A stretch of 64,000 nt of DNA from Streptococcus sp. zg-86 (GCF_017639855.1 NZ_CP072115.1:124001-188000); one strand, 5' to 3'. Shown: positions 54,254 through 64,000, numbered from the stretch's first letter. The notes: a model not told the origin generated them from the letters alone. Translations and numbers: made by a program.

Positions 54254-55033
54254 CTACCCTCCAAAAATGACCAAGCGTTTTTTAGCCCCTTGCCAAAGGA
54301 CATACATCAGTCCAGCTAGAAGAGGGGCCCAAATCAATTGTAGCCAGAAAAGGCCAGGATGCACTTCTTTTCCCAATAGGACAGTAATCGGAAAATTAAC
54401 TGCAAAACTATAAGGTAAAAAGCTGAGTAGTTTGGCAATTGGCGCTGGATAAAAACTTAAGGGTAAGAGCACGCCTGCTGATAGGTTGAAAATACCTTCT
54501 CGCAAGATAAAGAGTCCCCATGTGTTGACGGTGTAAAAGGAGAGCAGTCCAAAGCCCAAATCCATCAATTGCACCATGAACATTCCAATCAGGCTAGTCA
54601 GAACAAAGATACCTAAGGTTTTTATGTCCGGCAAATAAAAGTTAGGATTGACCATCGGAACGACCAGTAACACCAATATGAATTTTCCAGCTTCGATGAT
54701 TTTCAGACCGAAATCTTGAAAGAAAAGGGCGGTAATGGGGGAGTAGGGATAGAGCAGTTCGCCTGTAATATCCCCTCTGACGATAGATCTAGCCAGATCG
54801 CGTCCGATTCCAAAATTATTGAGATTGTTCAAGAGATTGGCAAAGATAATATAGGTCGTAAAGGTTGCAAGGCTGTAACCATTGACCTCCGATTGACTAG
54901 CGAAAATCGTCTTCCACACAAATAGAGATACCAGTATTTTTAGCAACATGGAAATCAGGGTTGCTAGGAAAAAGGACTTGTACTGCAATTGAAGCAACAA
55001 CATCTGTTTTGTGACATGAAGGTACTTAGTCAT
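54254..55033 (-). CDS. ABC-2 family permease, partner subunit
   Basis: The 259-residue protein begins MTKYLHVTKQMLLLQLQYKS and has six hydrophobic segments; ARSIVRGDITGELLYPYSP (about residues 70-88) corresponds to the gating motif of its partner. It overlaps the ATPase gene by eight bases and is followed one base later by the second permease gene. Together they would form a heterodimeric ABC-2 exporter. GAGGGG precedes the ATG. Confidence 0.8.
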   Translation of the reverse strand: MTKYLHVTKQMLLLQLQYKSFFLATLISMLLKILVSLFVWKTIFASQSEVNGYSLATFTTYIIFANLLNNLNNFGIGRDLARSIVRGDITGELLYPYSPITALFFQDFGLKIIEAGKFILVLLVVPMVNPNFYLPDIKTLGIFVLTSLIGMFMVQLMDLGFGLLSFYTVNTWGLFILREGIFNLSAGVLLPLSFYPAPIAKLLSFLPYSFAVNFPITVLLGKEVHPGLFWLQLIWAPLLAGLMYVLWQGAKKRLVIFGG

Positions 55034-56009
55034 GTAAGCCCCCCTCGTAAATGCGCTTGACAATCTGTTCAATCGTGACTTCCTTCATGGTGACATCATC
55101 AATAGGATAATGGGTGAAAGCCAACTGAATAATGTGGGCATTGCTATGGTGTTCTGTCTGGTAATGAATCTCAAAATGATGTGAATCCACTTGTTCCCAT
55201 TCAAGATAAGGAGCTTCTAGCGGTGTTTCAATCGCTGTATGGCTTGTAAAGGCAATGGTTTTGACCTTGGAAAAATTCTCTTTTAAATGGATGAGGCTGC
55301 CGTCATAGACTTTCTGCCCCTTATCAATGATGACAATGCGCTTGCAGAGGGTTTCGATGTCTTGCATATCATGAGAGGTAATCAGAAAAGTCGTTTGGTA
55401 TTCCTCATTCATGGTGCGGATGAAGTTGCGAATCAACTCCTTGACACTGGCATCCAGTCCAATAGTTGGCTCATCTAAAAAGACGACAGCAGGTTGGTGG
55501 AGGAAAATAGCCGCAAATTCACACTTGACCCGCTGACCGAGTGAAAGATTGCGAATGGGCTGATGGAGAATACTCTCTAATTCCAAAAGTTTTGTCAGAC
55601 GTGTGAGGCGTTCTTGGTAAAGTTGGTTTGGAACATCGTAAATCTTGGCATGAAGAAAGAAGGATTCGATGACAGGAATATCCCATTTGAGGTGGGATTT
55701 TTGGCCAAATAAGACACCGATTTGCCGATTGACAGCCGTTCGTTCCTTGACTGGTTCCAGACCGTTAATCAAGACCTGCCCTTGATCGGGATACAGCACT
55801 CCAGTTAGCATTTTGATGGTTGTCGATTTTCCGCTCCCATTTGAGCCGATATAGCCAATGATTTCTCCTTTTTGAACGGATAGGGAAATATCCTGAACTG
55901 CTGGAATATAGCGTTTTTTAGGCTGAAAGAAGGATTTTATTGAGCCTAGTAGGCCCGCTTCCTTATCAACAATCGTGTAAGTTTTTGATAAATGATGTGC
56001 TTCGATCAT
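55026..56009 (-). CDS. ABC-2 exporter ATP-binding protein
   Basis: The 327-residue ATPase has the extended N-terminal segment LLGSIKSFFQPKKRYI between the first strands, characteristic of the group paired with DUF990 permeases, Walker A YIGSNGSGKSTTIKML (about residues 53-68), Q-loop LFGQKSHLKWD, signature LSLGQRVKCEF, Walker B VVFLDEPTIGLD and H-loop LITSHDMQDIE. The C-terminal domain of about 90 residues is family-typical. The substrate is not known. Confidence 0.85.
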   Translation of the reverse strand: MIEAHHLSKTYTIVDKEAGLLGSIKSFFQPKKRYIPAVQDISLSVQKGEIIGYIGSNGSGKSTTIKMLTGVLYPDQGQVLINGLEPVKERTAVNRQIGVLFGQKSHLKWDIPVIESFFLHAKIYDVPNQLYQERLTRLTKLLELESILHQPIRNLSLGQRVKCEFAAIFLHQPAVVFLDEPTIGLDASVKELIRNFIRTMNEEYQTTFLITSHDMQDIETLCKRIVIIDKGQKVYDGSLIHLKENFSKVKTIAFTSHTAIETPLEAPYLEWEQVDSHHFEIHYQTEHHSNAHIIQLAFTHYPIDDVTMKEVTIEQIVKRIYEGGLHD

Positions 56010-56060
56010 GATAACTCCTTGACTAGCATAAAATCAACTGAGAAAACGTTTGCGTAATCG

Positions 56061-56089
56061 ATTATACCACATCCGGCTTAGGTAGACAA
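56061..56089 (-). promoter_or_regulatory. Promoter of the ABC-2 operon
   Basis: Minus-strand TTGTCT (56089-56084), 17-base spacer ending TGG, TATAAT (56066-56061). Confidence 0.78.
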
Positions 56090-56160
56090 GGAATTATCGG
56101 TTTGTTATAAAGGTGGATGATGTGCTTTTGTCATTGCTACGATTAGGGATTGACATTGCT

Positions 56161-56189
56161 TCTACGATATCACGATTGAGTTCCACTCC
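56161..56189 (+). repeat. Decayed fragment of a family A repeat
   Basis: TCTACGATATCACGATTGAG followed by TTCCACTCC resembles the right end of the copy at 7205-7233 with several changes. Confidence 0.5.
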
Positions 56190-56276
56190 TAATTGTTCAG
56201 CAAGATGAGCCAACGACGGAAGAAGCTGATTTTTGGCGGGTATAAAAAAGCTTACAATATACCAGCCAGTCAATAT

Positions 56277-56807
56277 TTAGGGCAATAATTTCATGATGAG
56301 GGCAGTCATTTCAGTTGGTGATTCTAGTTTTCCCTTGTTAATCCAGGCCTGAACAATGCCAAAGAATGCATGGGCGAAATAGATACTATGGTAGTCTTTT
56401 TCTACTTCAGACAGGAGTTCGAGACGATTGTTATCTGCTACGTCATTGTTGATGAAGAGGCGAACCTTGTTGATGAGAAAGGATTGGATTTCTTGGCTAC
56501 CATTGTGTGTGAGGAGGGCAGATAGGAGTTGTTCACGAGAGAGGAGGACGAAGATTTCAAGGAAAACTTCTTTGCGGTCGCGATCATACTGGGTCATAAT
56601 TTCTTCTATCTCGACAAACAGGGCTTCTTGATAGTCTTCGATTACTTGATATTTATCTCGGTAATGGGTATAAAAACTAGAGCGGCTAATCCCAGCAGTT
56701 TGTGCTAAATGTGTCGTTGTAATATCGTTAAAGGATTGGTGCTGTAAACAAAGAATCATAGCTTGAAAAATTGATTTTTTGGTTTCCTCACGTCTTCTAT
56801 CCGTCAT
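56277..56807 (-). CDS. TetR-family transcriptional regulator
   Basis: The 176-residue regulator has an N-terminal TetR helix-turn-helix: FQAMILCLQHQSFNDITTTH, then LAQTAGISRSSFYTHYRDK (about residues 32-50). The C-terminal ligand domain is helical and unassigned. AAAGGAG supports the ATG at 56807. It is divergent from the Pip-like gene, and two palindromic sites in the shared intergenic region fit autoregulation and control of that gene. Confidence 0.9.
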   Translation of the reverse strand: MTDRRREETKKSIFQAMILCLQHQSFNDITTTHLAQTAGISRSSFYTHYRDKYQVIEDYQEALFVEIEEIMTQYDRDRKEVFLEIFVLLSREQLLSALLTHNGSQEIQSFLINKVRLFINNDVADNNRLELLSEVEKDYHSIYFAHAFFGIVQAWINKGKLESPTEMTALIMKLLP

Positions 56808-56827
56808 TCCGTCACTCCTTTTGTACA

Positions 56828-56850
56828 TTTTTAGACATTGTGTCTAAAAA
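56828..56850. promoter_or_regulatory. TetR operator 1
   Basis: TTTTTAGACA-TTG-TGTCTAAAAA, a perfect palindrome just upstream of the TetR gene. Confidence 0.85.
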
Positions 56851-56863
56851 TGGTTTGTGAAAC

Positions 56864-56891
56864 TTGATTTTGAATCTTAGCTTTGTATAAT
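56864..56891 (+). promoter_or_regulatory. Promoter of the Pip-like gene
   Basis: TTGATT (56864-56869), 16-base spacer, TATAAT (56886-56891), between the two operators. Confidence 0.75.
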
Positions 56892-56905
56892 ATATTATAT
56901 CATAT

Positions 56906-56924
56906 TTTGGACACAGTGTCTAAA
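56906..56924. promoter_or_regulatory. TetR operator 2
   Basis: TTTGGACAC-A-GTGTCTAAA, sharing the half-site GTGTCTAAA with operator 1. It lies just downstream of the predicted start of the Pip-like gene transcript. Confidence 0.82.
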
Positions 56925-56935
56925 GGAGAAGTTTT

Positions 56936-59404
56936 ATGCTAGAAGAAATCAAAACTGTCTTAAAAAAACCACGTCTTTGGATTGTGATGATTGGAGTCGC
57001 TTGTATTCCTGCCCTTTATAATCTGAGTTTTTTAACCTCTATGTGGGATCCCTATGGCAAGGTCAGCGAGTTACCAGTTGCAGTAGTCAATGAAGATCAC
57101 CCTTCTGAATTTCAAGGGAAAACCCTGAACATTGGCCAAGAAATGGTGGATTCAATGAAGGAGGGGAACAGTCTTGATTTTCATTTTGTATCGAGTGATG
57201 AGGCTAAAAAAGGTTTGGCAGACGGTGAGTATTACATGGTTGTGACCTTACCAGCTGATTTATCCCAAAAAGCAGCCACCTTGCTAACGAGAGAACCTGA
57301 GTCATTAAAAATAGGATATCAGACCTCAAAAGGGCATAGTTTTGTCGCTAGTAAAATGGGTGAATCAGCTATGACAAAACTCCAAGAATCAGTATCTGAA
57401 AAGATTACCAAAACCTATACGGGTGCTGTCTTTTCTAGTCTGTCAGAATTACAAGACGGGTTAGGTCAAGCAGCCACGGGTGCGCAACAAATCAATCAAG
57501 GTAGCCAAGCATTAGTAGGAGGTGGGCAAACTCTAGCAACTGGTCTGGGAACTCTTGAGGTATCAACTCAATCGCTTTCAGAAGGTGCGAGCCAACTGGA
57601 GTCAGGTCTTGTTCGCTATACAGATGGAGTAGCTCAGGTAGCTACAGGCAGTACAGGCCTTGCGGAGGGTTTAGTACCGTATACGAATGGTGTAGAAAGT
57701 CTAGCAAGAGGTGCTCAGCAACTTGATAGCCAGTCGACTGCATTACAAACAGGTGTTGCACAACTACAAGCAGGTCAGAATAAGGTTCAAGAATTGGTCA
57801 ATGGTGCCCAGCAGATTCATAATGGTTTAGCCCAAGTGAGCGCAGCGACAAGCTCATCAACAGAGCAGGATCAACAATTGGCTAGTCTACTGCAAGGACT
57901 GACTCATTTGCAGACAGGTATGAATGAGTTAAACACGCGGGTATCTGGCTTAACGGTGCCAAGTCTTGATACAGCTACTATTACAGCAAGTTTGCAACAG
58001 ATTGGAGCCCAAGCCCAGAGTATCATTGCTGCTCATCAGGCAGATCAAAAAGCACGTCTAGTAGCCCTTCAGGCGACATCCGCCTACCAAGCTATGAATG
58101 AAAGTCAACAAGCAGAGTTAGTAGCTACTATGGAGGCTAGTCCGTCAGAAGCAGTTTTACAGGCGCAGGCGATTTTACAAGAACTTTCTAGTATGCAGGA
58201 AACCTTTTCAGCCCTCGGAAATGCTGGTGAGATGACAAATCAAGTAGCTAGTTTGAAAACAGGCATTCAGCAAGTAACAGATGGGGCAAATCAAGTTTTG
58301 CCAGGAGCGACAGGGGCTATTACAAACTTGACAGGAGGTGTTCGTCAAGCAAATGTTGCATTGTCACAATTAACATCAGGAAGTCAGATCTTAGCAGCTG
58401 GAGTGGGTCAATTACAGTCTGAATTGGCTATTGGTGGGGAACGATTATCCCAAGGCGTGACTCGTTACACGGGCGCAGTTGCGCAATTAAGTAGTGGTGC
58501 TAATCAATTGGCTGAAAAGAATGCAAAGATTATGGCAGGAAGTCAACAATTGGTATCAGGTCTTGATAAATTGAACAACCAAACTAGGAATCTTCTAGGT
58601 GGTGCAGATCGACTAGCCAGCGGTTCTGGCCAATTGCAGGCAGGAGCTAGTCAGTTGCACAATGGCAGTCAAGAACTGGTCGCGGGTGCAGAAAAACTTC
58701 AGACAGGAACGGACAGTTTAGCGGAGTCTTTGGGTAAGGCTAGTCAGCAATTATCTCTTATTTCTGTTGAGGAGGTCAATGCAAATGCCGTATCAAAACC
58801 AGTTTCTCTGTCCCATACAGATACTGATCATGTGCCAACAAATGGAGTGGGCATGGCTCCCTACATGGTATCCGTTGCCTTAATGGTTGCTGCTCTTTCA
58901 ACCAATGTCATCTTTGCCAAACGCATTGACGGAAAAGCCTATACTTCACGCTCAGAATGGGCGTTGAATAAACTGGTCATCAATGGAACAATTGCCACCT
59001 TAGCTAGTCTTATCTTGTATGCAACGCTTCGTTTTATCGGTATTGAGCCGAGTCATTCTCTTGCAACCCTTGGTTTGATACTGTTATCGGCATGGACCTT
59101 TATGGCCTTAGTGACAGCCTTGATTGGCTGGAACAATCACTTGGGTTCCTTTGCTTCCTTGCTCTTATTACTCCTACAGCTTGGTTCAAGTGCAGGAACC
59201 TATCCGATTGAATTAAGTCCACGCTTTTTCCAAAGAATCCAACCCTATTTGCCGATGACCTATACAGTATCAGGTCTACGTGAGACTATTTCTATTGGAA
59301 ATCAGATTGGTCAGCAAGTAATGATGTTGAGTCTATTTCTCATTGGCTGTATGACCCTTGGCTTTCTGATTTTCCGACCAAATCAAGAGGTTTCTCACCG
59401 ATAA
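56936..59404 (+). CDS. YhgE/Pip-family membrane protein
   Basis: The 822-residue protein has an N-terminal membrane helix (about residues 15-33), a large outside region and five to six C-terminal helices (about 640-815). The outside part starts with the conserved PVAVVNEDHP and contains many degenerate repeats of the form GAxQLxxGxxxLxxG (about 185-620) that predict a long helical stalk. Pip is a phage receptor in Lactococcus, YhgE-type proteins act in secretion or export, and SepA/EsaA-like roles are known in type VII systems; none can be chosen here. AAAGGAG precedes the ATG. Regulated by the divergent TetR gene. Confidence 0.85.
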   Translation: MLEEIKTVLKKPRLWIVMIGVACIPALYNLSFLTSMWDPYGKVSELPVAVVNEDHPSEFQGKTLNIGQEMVDSMKEGNSLDFHFVSSDEAKKGLADGEYYMVVTLPADLSQKAATLLTREPESLKIGYQTSKGHSFVASKMGESAMTKLQESVSEKITKTYTGAVFSSLSELQDGLGQAATGAQQINQGSQALVGGGQTLATGLGTLEVSTQSLSEGASQLESGLVRYTDGVAQVATGSTGLAEGLVPYTNGVESLARGAQQLDSQSTALQTGVAQLQAGQNKVQELVNGAQQIHNGLAQVSAATSSSTEQDQQLASLLQGLTHLQTGMNELNTRVSGLTVPSLDTATITASLQQIGAQAQSIIAAHQADQKARLVALQATSAYQAMNESQQAELVATMEASPSEAVLQAQAILQELSSMQETFSALGNAGEMTNQVASLKTGIQQVTDGANQVLPGATGAITNLTGGVRQANVALSQLTSGSQILAAGVGQLQSELAIGGERLSQGVTRYTGAVAQLSSGANQLAEKNAKIMAGSQQLVSGLDKLNNQTRNLLGGADRLASGSGQLQAGASQLHNGSQELVAGAEKLQTGTDSLAESLGKASQQLSLISVEEVNANAVSKPVSLSHTDTDHVPTNGVGMAPYMVSVALMVAALSTNVIFAKRIDGKAYTSRSEWALNKLVINGTIATLASLILYATLRFIGIEPSHSLATLGLILLSAWTFMALVTALIGWNNHLGSFASLLLLLLQLGSSAGTYPIELSPRFFQRIQPYLPMTYTVSGLRETISIGNQIGQQVMMLSLFLIGCMTLGFLIFRPNQEVSHR

Positions 59405-59464
59405 GAAAGCATTCAGATAGTAAACGAGTATAAATAGAGTTTAGGCAAAAACGATTCGAATAGT

Positions 59465-59513
59465 AAAAACGCATAAAATCAGAGGATCAATAATCCCAGT
59501 TTTATGCGTTTTT
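59465..59513. terminator. Terminator after the Pip-like gene
   Basis: AAAAACGCATAAAA and TTTTATGCGTTTTT, perfect 14-bp arms around a 21-base loop; works on both strands. Confidence 0.88.
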
Positions 59514-59516
59514 ATG

Positions 59517-59642
59517 TATTTTCACTATCCTCCAAGTATCCTGCCAAAATGGAGCCATACTCGTCGGCGTAAAATCGCTCATTCTTCTTCCTTGATACGA
59601 TGGGTTCAACTATTTCTGTGAGAAGGTCGTTATCAGTCGTTG
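59517..59642 (-). pseudogene. Possible gene remnant
   Basis: On the minus strand, in a frame shifted by one from the end of the S66 carboxypeptidase gene, an open stretch reads LLTEIVEPIVSRKKNERFYA, then DEYGSILAGYLEDSENT and a stop. It lacks a start codon and ribosome binding site. The composition is protein-like, so it may be the 3' end of a lost gene; no family is recognised. Confidence 0.3.
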
Positions 59643-60598
59643 TTTGTTTCCTCCACATGTACAGTCATGGTCTTGGTATCAATGCTGACGGTTGCTCCAA
59701 TGGTGACCGTAAAGAGGGGTTGAGTGTGGGCAAAGTCCATGTCATAGATGACCGGTATAGTCTGTAAGACAGGGTATTTGTCCAGGATGTAAAGGAGAAG
59801 TTCTTCGGTCATTTCGCATTCTTTTGGGAAACGCCCGATGAGAACAGCTTTGGGTTCTGGGTAGGTTTGGAGAAGTGCCGCGAGAGCACGGTCAAAGTTG
59901 AAATAATTATCTTCTTCAGCTTCTTCTAAGAGGAGGATATAGTCCTTGTCTTGTGGTGCATAGGGCGTGCCACGAAGGAGCGAGAAGGTGGACAAATTCC
60001 CACCGATAGCAGTAGCCTCAGTCTGTCCATGATTGTAAACTTTCCACTCGGTTTGATGAAAGGTCATTTCCGCATCCGGCAGATACCAAGCATTGCTACC
60101 CCATTCTTTACTGGGAGTTAGGTCATAGGAAGTTTGGGTTAGAGCTTTTAGCCAACTTTCTGTCTGGTAGTCTTGGAGAGCTTTCATCTTAAAGCTAGAA
60201 TAGGCTGGTCCCATATAAGTTTTCAACCCAGTCTTTGCATAAATAGCATTGAGTAGGGCAGTTGTATCAGAATAACCGCAGAAAGGCTTAGGATGAGCCT
60301 TAATCAGCTCATAATCCAGATAAGGTAGGAGTTCATTGCAGTTAAAGCCACCAATTGTGGTTAAAATCATATCTACGCTATCGTCTAAAAAGGCTTCGTG
60401 CAAGTCTGCTACTCGACTTTCGATGCTTGCTGAGCCCAGCATATCATGCTCATCGTAATGGCTTGAAAAGGATACCTGAAATCCAAACCCTTCTAAGTGC
60501 TCTTTAGCTGCACGATTGGCTTCAAATCCACCGATTCGCTCGATGGAAGAAGAGGGACTGACAACGCGAATATGGGCATTTTTTAGCAATTTTTTCAT
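59633..60598 (-). CDS. S66-family LD-carboxypeptidase / MccF-like serine peptidase
   Basis: The 321-residue protein has the S66 fold features: RVVSPSSSIERIGG at the N-terminus, MILTTIGGFNCNELLPYLD, the nucleophile region CGYSDTTALLNAIYAK with the catalytic Ser, and the acidic LLLEEAEEDNYFNFDRAL. Family members cleave LD bonds in muropeptides (LdcA) or peptide-nucleotide antibiotics such as microcin C (MccF); the long version here is closer to MccF-like proteins. AAAGGAGG lies seven bases before the ATG at 60598; the ATG at 60604 is too close to that site. Confidence 0.85.
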   Translation of the reverse strand: MKKLLKNAHIRVVSPSSSIERIGGFEANRAAKEHLEGFGFQVSFSSHYDEHDMLGSASIESRVADLHEAFLDDSVDMILTTIGGFNCNELLPYLDYELIKAHPKPFCGYSDTTALLNAIYAKTGLKTYMGPAYSSFKMKALQDYQTESWLKALTQTSYDLTPSKEWGSNAWYLPDAEMTFHQTEWKVYNHGQTEATAIGGNLSTFSLLRGTPYAPQDKDYILLLEEAEEDNYFNFDRALAALLQTYPEPKAVLIGRFPKECEMTEELLLYILDKYPVLQTIPVIYDMDFAHTQPLFTVTIGATVSIDTKTMTVHVEETNND

Positions 60599-60701
60599 AA
60601 GCATGCCTCCTTTGATGTCTGGTTAGTATACTCCTTTTTAAAAGGAAATGCAAGCCATTTTAAGATTGACCTGTAGAAGAGCTATTTTAAAAAGTTTTAT
60701 A

Positions 60702-60731
60702 TTGAATATTTCCTATAGAACATGGTAAAAT
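60702..60731 (+). promoter_or_regulatory. dlt operon promoter
   Basis: TTGAAT (60702-60707), 18-base spacer ending TGG, TAAAAT (60726-60731), 35 bases before dltX. Confidence 0.72.
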
Positions 60732-60766
60732 AGAGTAATTATTTCTGAATAAATGAGCGAGATGAG

Positions 60767-60898
60767 ATGAATAAGTATCAAACCATTTGTAAGTTTGTAG
60801 GTCAGACCTTACTATATTTTGTGATTTTTCTGGCCCTATTGTACTTTTTTTCCTACCTTGGACAAGGTCAAGGTGGCTTTATTTACAATGAATTTTAG
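60767..60898 (+). CDS. dltX: D-alanyl-lipoteichoic acid biosynthesis protein DltX
   Basis: A 43-residue membrane peptide opening the dlt operon: MNKYQTICKF, one helix (about residues 11-31) and the invariant C-terminal GGFIYNEF that defines DltX. In the current model its C-terminal motif carries the D-alanyl group handed over by DltB before transfer to teichoic acid (family knowledge). It ends 21 bases before dltA. It is easily missed because of its size; the start follows GAGCGAGATGAG. Confidence 0.93.
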   Translation: MNKYQTICKFVGQTLLYFVIFLALLYFFSYLGQGQGGFIYNEF

Positions 60899-60919
60899 TG
60901 GTGTATGGAGACATAGTTG

Positions 60920-62455
60920 ATGATAAAAGACATGATTGAAACAATTGAACAATATGCGGCAACTCAGCCTGATTTTCCCGTTTATAATATCTTGGGTGAG
61001 GTGCATAGCTATCGTGATTTAAAGCAAGATTCAGATAGCCTTGCAGCAAAGATTGATAGTCTTGGCTTGCCTGCAAAATCTCCTGTCGTGGTCTTTGGTG
61101 GACAAGAGTATGAGATGCTAGCGACCTTTGTCGCCTTGACCAAGTCGGGTCATGCCTATATCCCGATTGATAGTCATTCGGCCTTGGAGCGCGTGTCTGC
61201 GATTGTGGAAGTCGCAGAGCCTAGCTTGATTATTGGGATTGCAGATTTTCCATTAGAAGTAGCGATTCCTCAGCTCAGCCTGTCAGAAGTCACAGCGATT
61301 TTTGAAGAGAAAAGACCTTATGAGCTGACCCATTCGGTAAAGGGTGAGGACAACTACTATATCATTTTCACATCTGGCACTACTGGTAAGCCAAAGGGGG
61401 TGCAAATTTCCCATGACAATCTACTTAGTTTTACCAACTGGATGATTACCGATAAGGAGTTTGCGACACCAGAAAGACCGCAAATGCTAGCCCAGCCACC
61501 TTATTCTTTTGACTTGTCGGTCATGTACTGGGCACCAACTCTGGCTCTTGGTGGCACTCTTTTTGCATTGCCAAGTAGCTTAGCACAGGATTTCAAGAAA
61601 TTATTTGCAACGATTTTGGAGTTGCCGATTGCGATTTGGACCTCAACACCTTCTTTTGCTGATTTGGCGATGCTGTCTGAGGACTTCAACGCAGAGAAAA
61701 TGCCTCACATTACTCATTTCTACTTTGACGGTGAGGAATTGACGGTGAAGACAGCTCAGAAACTGCGTGATCGTTTCCCAAGTGCGCGGATTATTAATGC
61801 GTATGGTCCGACCGAAGCAACAGTAGCCTTATCAGCGGTTGCTGTGACAGACGAGATGTTACAAACCCTTAAACGCTTGCCAATCGGTTATACCAAGGCG
61901 GATTCGCCAACCTTTATCATTGATGAAGCAGGCAATAAACTTCCATTTGGTGAGCAGGGAGAGATTATCGTGTCAGGACCTGCTGTTTCAAAAGGCTACA
62001 TGAATAATCCTGAAAAAACAGCAGAAGCCTTTTTTGAATTTGAAGGATTACCAGCCTATCATACAGGAGACGTCGGTTCGATGACAGCAGAAGGTCTTCT
62101 GCTTTACGGTGGTCGAATGGATTTCCAAATCAAGTTTAATGGCTACCGGATTGAATTAGAAGATGTATCTCAAAATCTCAACAAATCCAAGTATATTAAG
62201 TCAGCAGTAGCAGTGCCACGCTACAATAAGGACCACAAGGTACAGAATCTCTTGGCCTATGTGATTTTGAAAGAGGGTGTCCGTGAGCAATTTGAACGGG
62301 ACATTGACATCACGAAGGCCATTAAGGAAGACTTGGAAGACATCATGATGTCGTATATGATGCCGTCGAAATTCCTCTATCGCGAGAGTTTGCCTTTGAC
62401 CCCAAATGGCAAGATTGACATCAAGGGCTTAATCAGCGAGGTAAACAACCGATGA
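60920..62455 (+). CDS. dltA: D-alanine--D-alanyl carrier protein ligase
   Basis: DltA activates D-alanine with ATP and loads it on the DltC carrier. The 511-residue adenylating enzyme has the A3 loop [13 protein letters not shown] (about residues 152-164), A5 [14 protein letters not shown]7 YHTGDVG, A8 [19 protein letters not shown] and the A10 lysine in [12 protein letters not shown]. The ATG at 60920 is preceded by GGAG; a TTG one codon earlier is possible. It overlaps dltB by four bases. Confidence 0.97.
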   Translation: MIKDMIETIEQYAATQPDFPVYNILGEVHSYRDLKQDSDSLAAKIDSLGLPAKSPVVVFGGQEYEMLATFVALTKSGHAYIPIDSHSALERVSAIVEVAEPSLIIGIADFPLEVAIPQLSLSEVTAIFEEKRPYELTHSVKGEDNYYIIFTSGTTGKPKGVQISHDNLLSFTNWMITDKEFATPERPQMLAQPPYSFDLSVMYWAPTLALGGTLFALPSSLAQDFKKLFATILELPIAIWTSTPSFADLAMLSEDFNAEKMPHITHFYFDGEELTVKTAQKLRDRFPSARIINAYGPTEATVALSAVAVTDEMLQTLKRLPIGYTKADSPTFIIDEAGNKLPFGEQGEIIVSGPAVSKGYMNNPEKTAEAFFEFEGLPAYHTGDVGSMTAEGLLLYGGRMDFQIKFNGYRIELEDVSQNLNKSKYIKSAVAVPRYNKDHKVQNLLAYVILKEGVREQFERDIDITKAIKEDLEDIMMSYMMPSKFLYRESLPLTPNGKIDIKGLISEVNNR

Positions 62456-63696
62456 TGGACTTTGTCAACCAACTTCCGCATTTGGAACCTTACGGAGATC
62501 CGCAGTATTTTGTCTATCTGATTGCTGCGGTCTTACCTGTTTTTATCGGTCTCTTTTTTAAGAAGCGTTTTGCTTGGTATGAAGGGGTGGTCGGTCTAGC
62601 CTTTATTGTCTTGATGTTGACAGGAACGAGCAAGACTCAACTTGTTGCCCTCTTCTTTTATGTCATGTGGCAAACTAGCTGGGTTTTCAGTTACAAATGG
62701 TACCGAGCGAAAAAAGATAACAAATGGGTCTTTTATCTCCATACAGCACTCGCTGTTTTTCCACTTTTTATGGTTAAGGTAACTCCAGCGATTTCAGGGC
62801 ATCAATCGCTCTTTGGTTTCTTGGGAATTTCCTATCTGACCTTCCGATCAGTTGGAATGATGATTGAATTGCGAGATGGGGTATTGACAGAATTTACGCT
62901 TTGGCAATTCTTACGCTTTTTGCTCTTTATGCCAACCTTCTCAAGTGGGCCGATTGACCGTTTCAAGCGTTTTGAAGCAGATTATACGACGATTCCAGAT
63001 AAAGATGAGCTACTGGACATGCTAGAAATTGCAGTGCGTTCTATCATGCTTGGCTTCCTATATAAATTCATTTTAGCTCATATTTTTGGTTCCATGATTT
63101 TGCCGCCACTCAAGCAGTATGCCCTATCCCAAGGTGGCTGGTTTAACCTACCGACCTTAGGTGTCATGTATGCCTTTGGCCTTGACTTATTCTTTGACTT
63201 TGCAGGTTACTCCATGTTTGCCATTGCGATTTCTCATCTCATGGGGATTAAAAGTCCAAGAAACTTTGACAAGCCATTTCTCTCTCGTGATCTCAAGGAA
63301 TTTTGGAATCGCTGGCATATGAGCTTATCATTTTGGTTCCGTGATTTTGTCTTTATGCGGTTGGTTATGGTTCTCATGCGCAATAAGGTTTTTAAAAATC
63401 GAAATACCACCTCAAGTGTCGCTTACCTACTCAATATGTTGATCATGGGCTTCTGGCATGGAGTGACCTGGTATTATATCGCTTATGGTCTTTTTCACGG
63501 TCTTGGTCTAGTGGTCAATGATGCTTGGCTTCGGAAGAAAAAAACGCTTAATAAAGAACGGAAAAAAGCAGGGCTTGCTCCTCTCCCAGAGAATCGCTTA
63601 CTTCAAGCGTTAGGGATTGTGGTCACCTTTCACGTTGTCATGTTGTCATTTTTAATCTTTTCTGGATTTTTAAATGACCTGTGGTTTAAGAAATAA
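62452..63696 (+). CDS. dltB: MBOAT-family D-alanyl transfer protein DltB
   Basis: DltB is the membrane-bound O-acyltransferase that moves D-alanine from DltC across the membrane. The 414-residue protein has about ten hydrophobic segments, the MBOAT region [16 protein letters not shown] (near residue 163), [20 protein letters not shown] and the catalytic His in [11 protein letters not shown]. Its start overlaps the dltA stop as ATGA. Confidence 0.96.
   Translation: MMDFVNQLPHLEPYGDPQYFVYLIAAVLPVFIGLFFKKRFAWYEGVVGLAFIVLMLTGTSKTQLVALFFYVMWQTSWVFSYKWYRAKKDNKWVFYLHTALAVFPLFMVKVTPAISGHQSLFGFLGISYLTFRSVGMMIELRDGVLTEFTLWQFLRFLLFMPTFSSGPIDRFKRFEADYTTIPDKDELLDMLEIAVRSIMLGFLYKFILAHIFGSMILPPLKQYALSQGGWFNLPTLGVMYAFGLDLFFDFAGYSMFAIAISHLMGIKSPRNFDKPFLSRDLKEFWNRWHMSLSFWFRDFVFMRLVMVLMRNKVFKNRNTTSSVAYLLNMLIMGFWHGVTWYYIAYGLFHGLGLVVNDAWLRKKKTLNKERKKAGLAPLPENRLLQALGIVVTFHVVMLSFLIFSGFLNDLWFKK

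Positions 63697-64000
<304 letters not shown>

Overview
The window is a stretch of low-GC Gram-positive chromosome from a streptococcus, probably in or near the Streptococcus suis group. The evidence is the rpsG-fusA-gap-pgk and glnR-glnA order, the rpoY-rnjA and tsaB-rimI-tsaD clusters, RocS, the dltX-A-B-C-D operon and the style of the short intergenic repeats. The species call is inference from gene order and family recognition, with no database search. No rRNA, tRNA, CRISPR array, phage or intact transposase was seen.

Layout. 1-9960: translation and central metabolism (rpsG end, fusA, gap, a secreted coiled-coil repeat protein, pgk, an ArAE-type membrane protein, glnR-glnA). 10000-12750: a three-gene ABC exporter preceded by a tandem operator-like repeat. 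12755-17630: rpoY-rnjA on the minus strand and tsaB-rimI-tsaD on the plus strand, separated by a RUP-like miniature element. 17745-23100: azlCD, an ABC pair, a BaiN-like flavoprotein and rocS. 23206-28740: a PTS regulator, EIIB, EIIC and a split transketolase forming one sugar-acid or pentose-type operon. 29320-39400: GNAT, a two-component system, a YrdC-domain protein with a CodY-like box, a glycine-riboswitch-controlled AGCS transporter, MscS, a CDF transporter and CodY-type gdhA. 39607-43834: a compact AT-rich island. 43907-48124: pyrDA, a CapA-like protein, a HAD phosphatase and a DUF915 hydrolase. 48207-52690: an LPXTG-anchored subtilisin cassette between long direct repeats. 52900-53470: stacked intergenic repeats. 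53470-59513: an ABC-2 exporter, then a TetR regulator with a YhgE/Pip protein. 59633-64000: an S66 carboxypeptidase and the dlt operon, cut in dltD.

The strongest candidate for an undescribed system is the island at 39607-43834. A consensus promoter drives a 67-residue cysteine-free peptide gene, three overlapping genes of unrecognised helical proteins, and a peptidase-free ABC exporter. The block sits between gdhA and pyrDA and is bracketed by a 14-bp direct repeat. It looks like a peptide production and export cassette, possibly a modified or bacteriocin-like peptide, but no product or activity can be read from sequence.

A second theme is intergenic remodelling. At least three dispersed repeat families occur here: an element ending in a TTTTGTCCCACTCC-like sequence, a MITE with ATACTC termini, and a RUP-like element. 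At three places repeat-rich DNA lies between two copies of a neighbouring gene tail or terminator (pgk, tsaD and the transketolase/GNAT junction). Elements also supply or overlap stop codons of adjacent genes.
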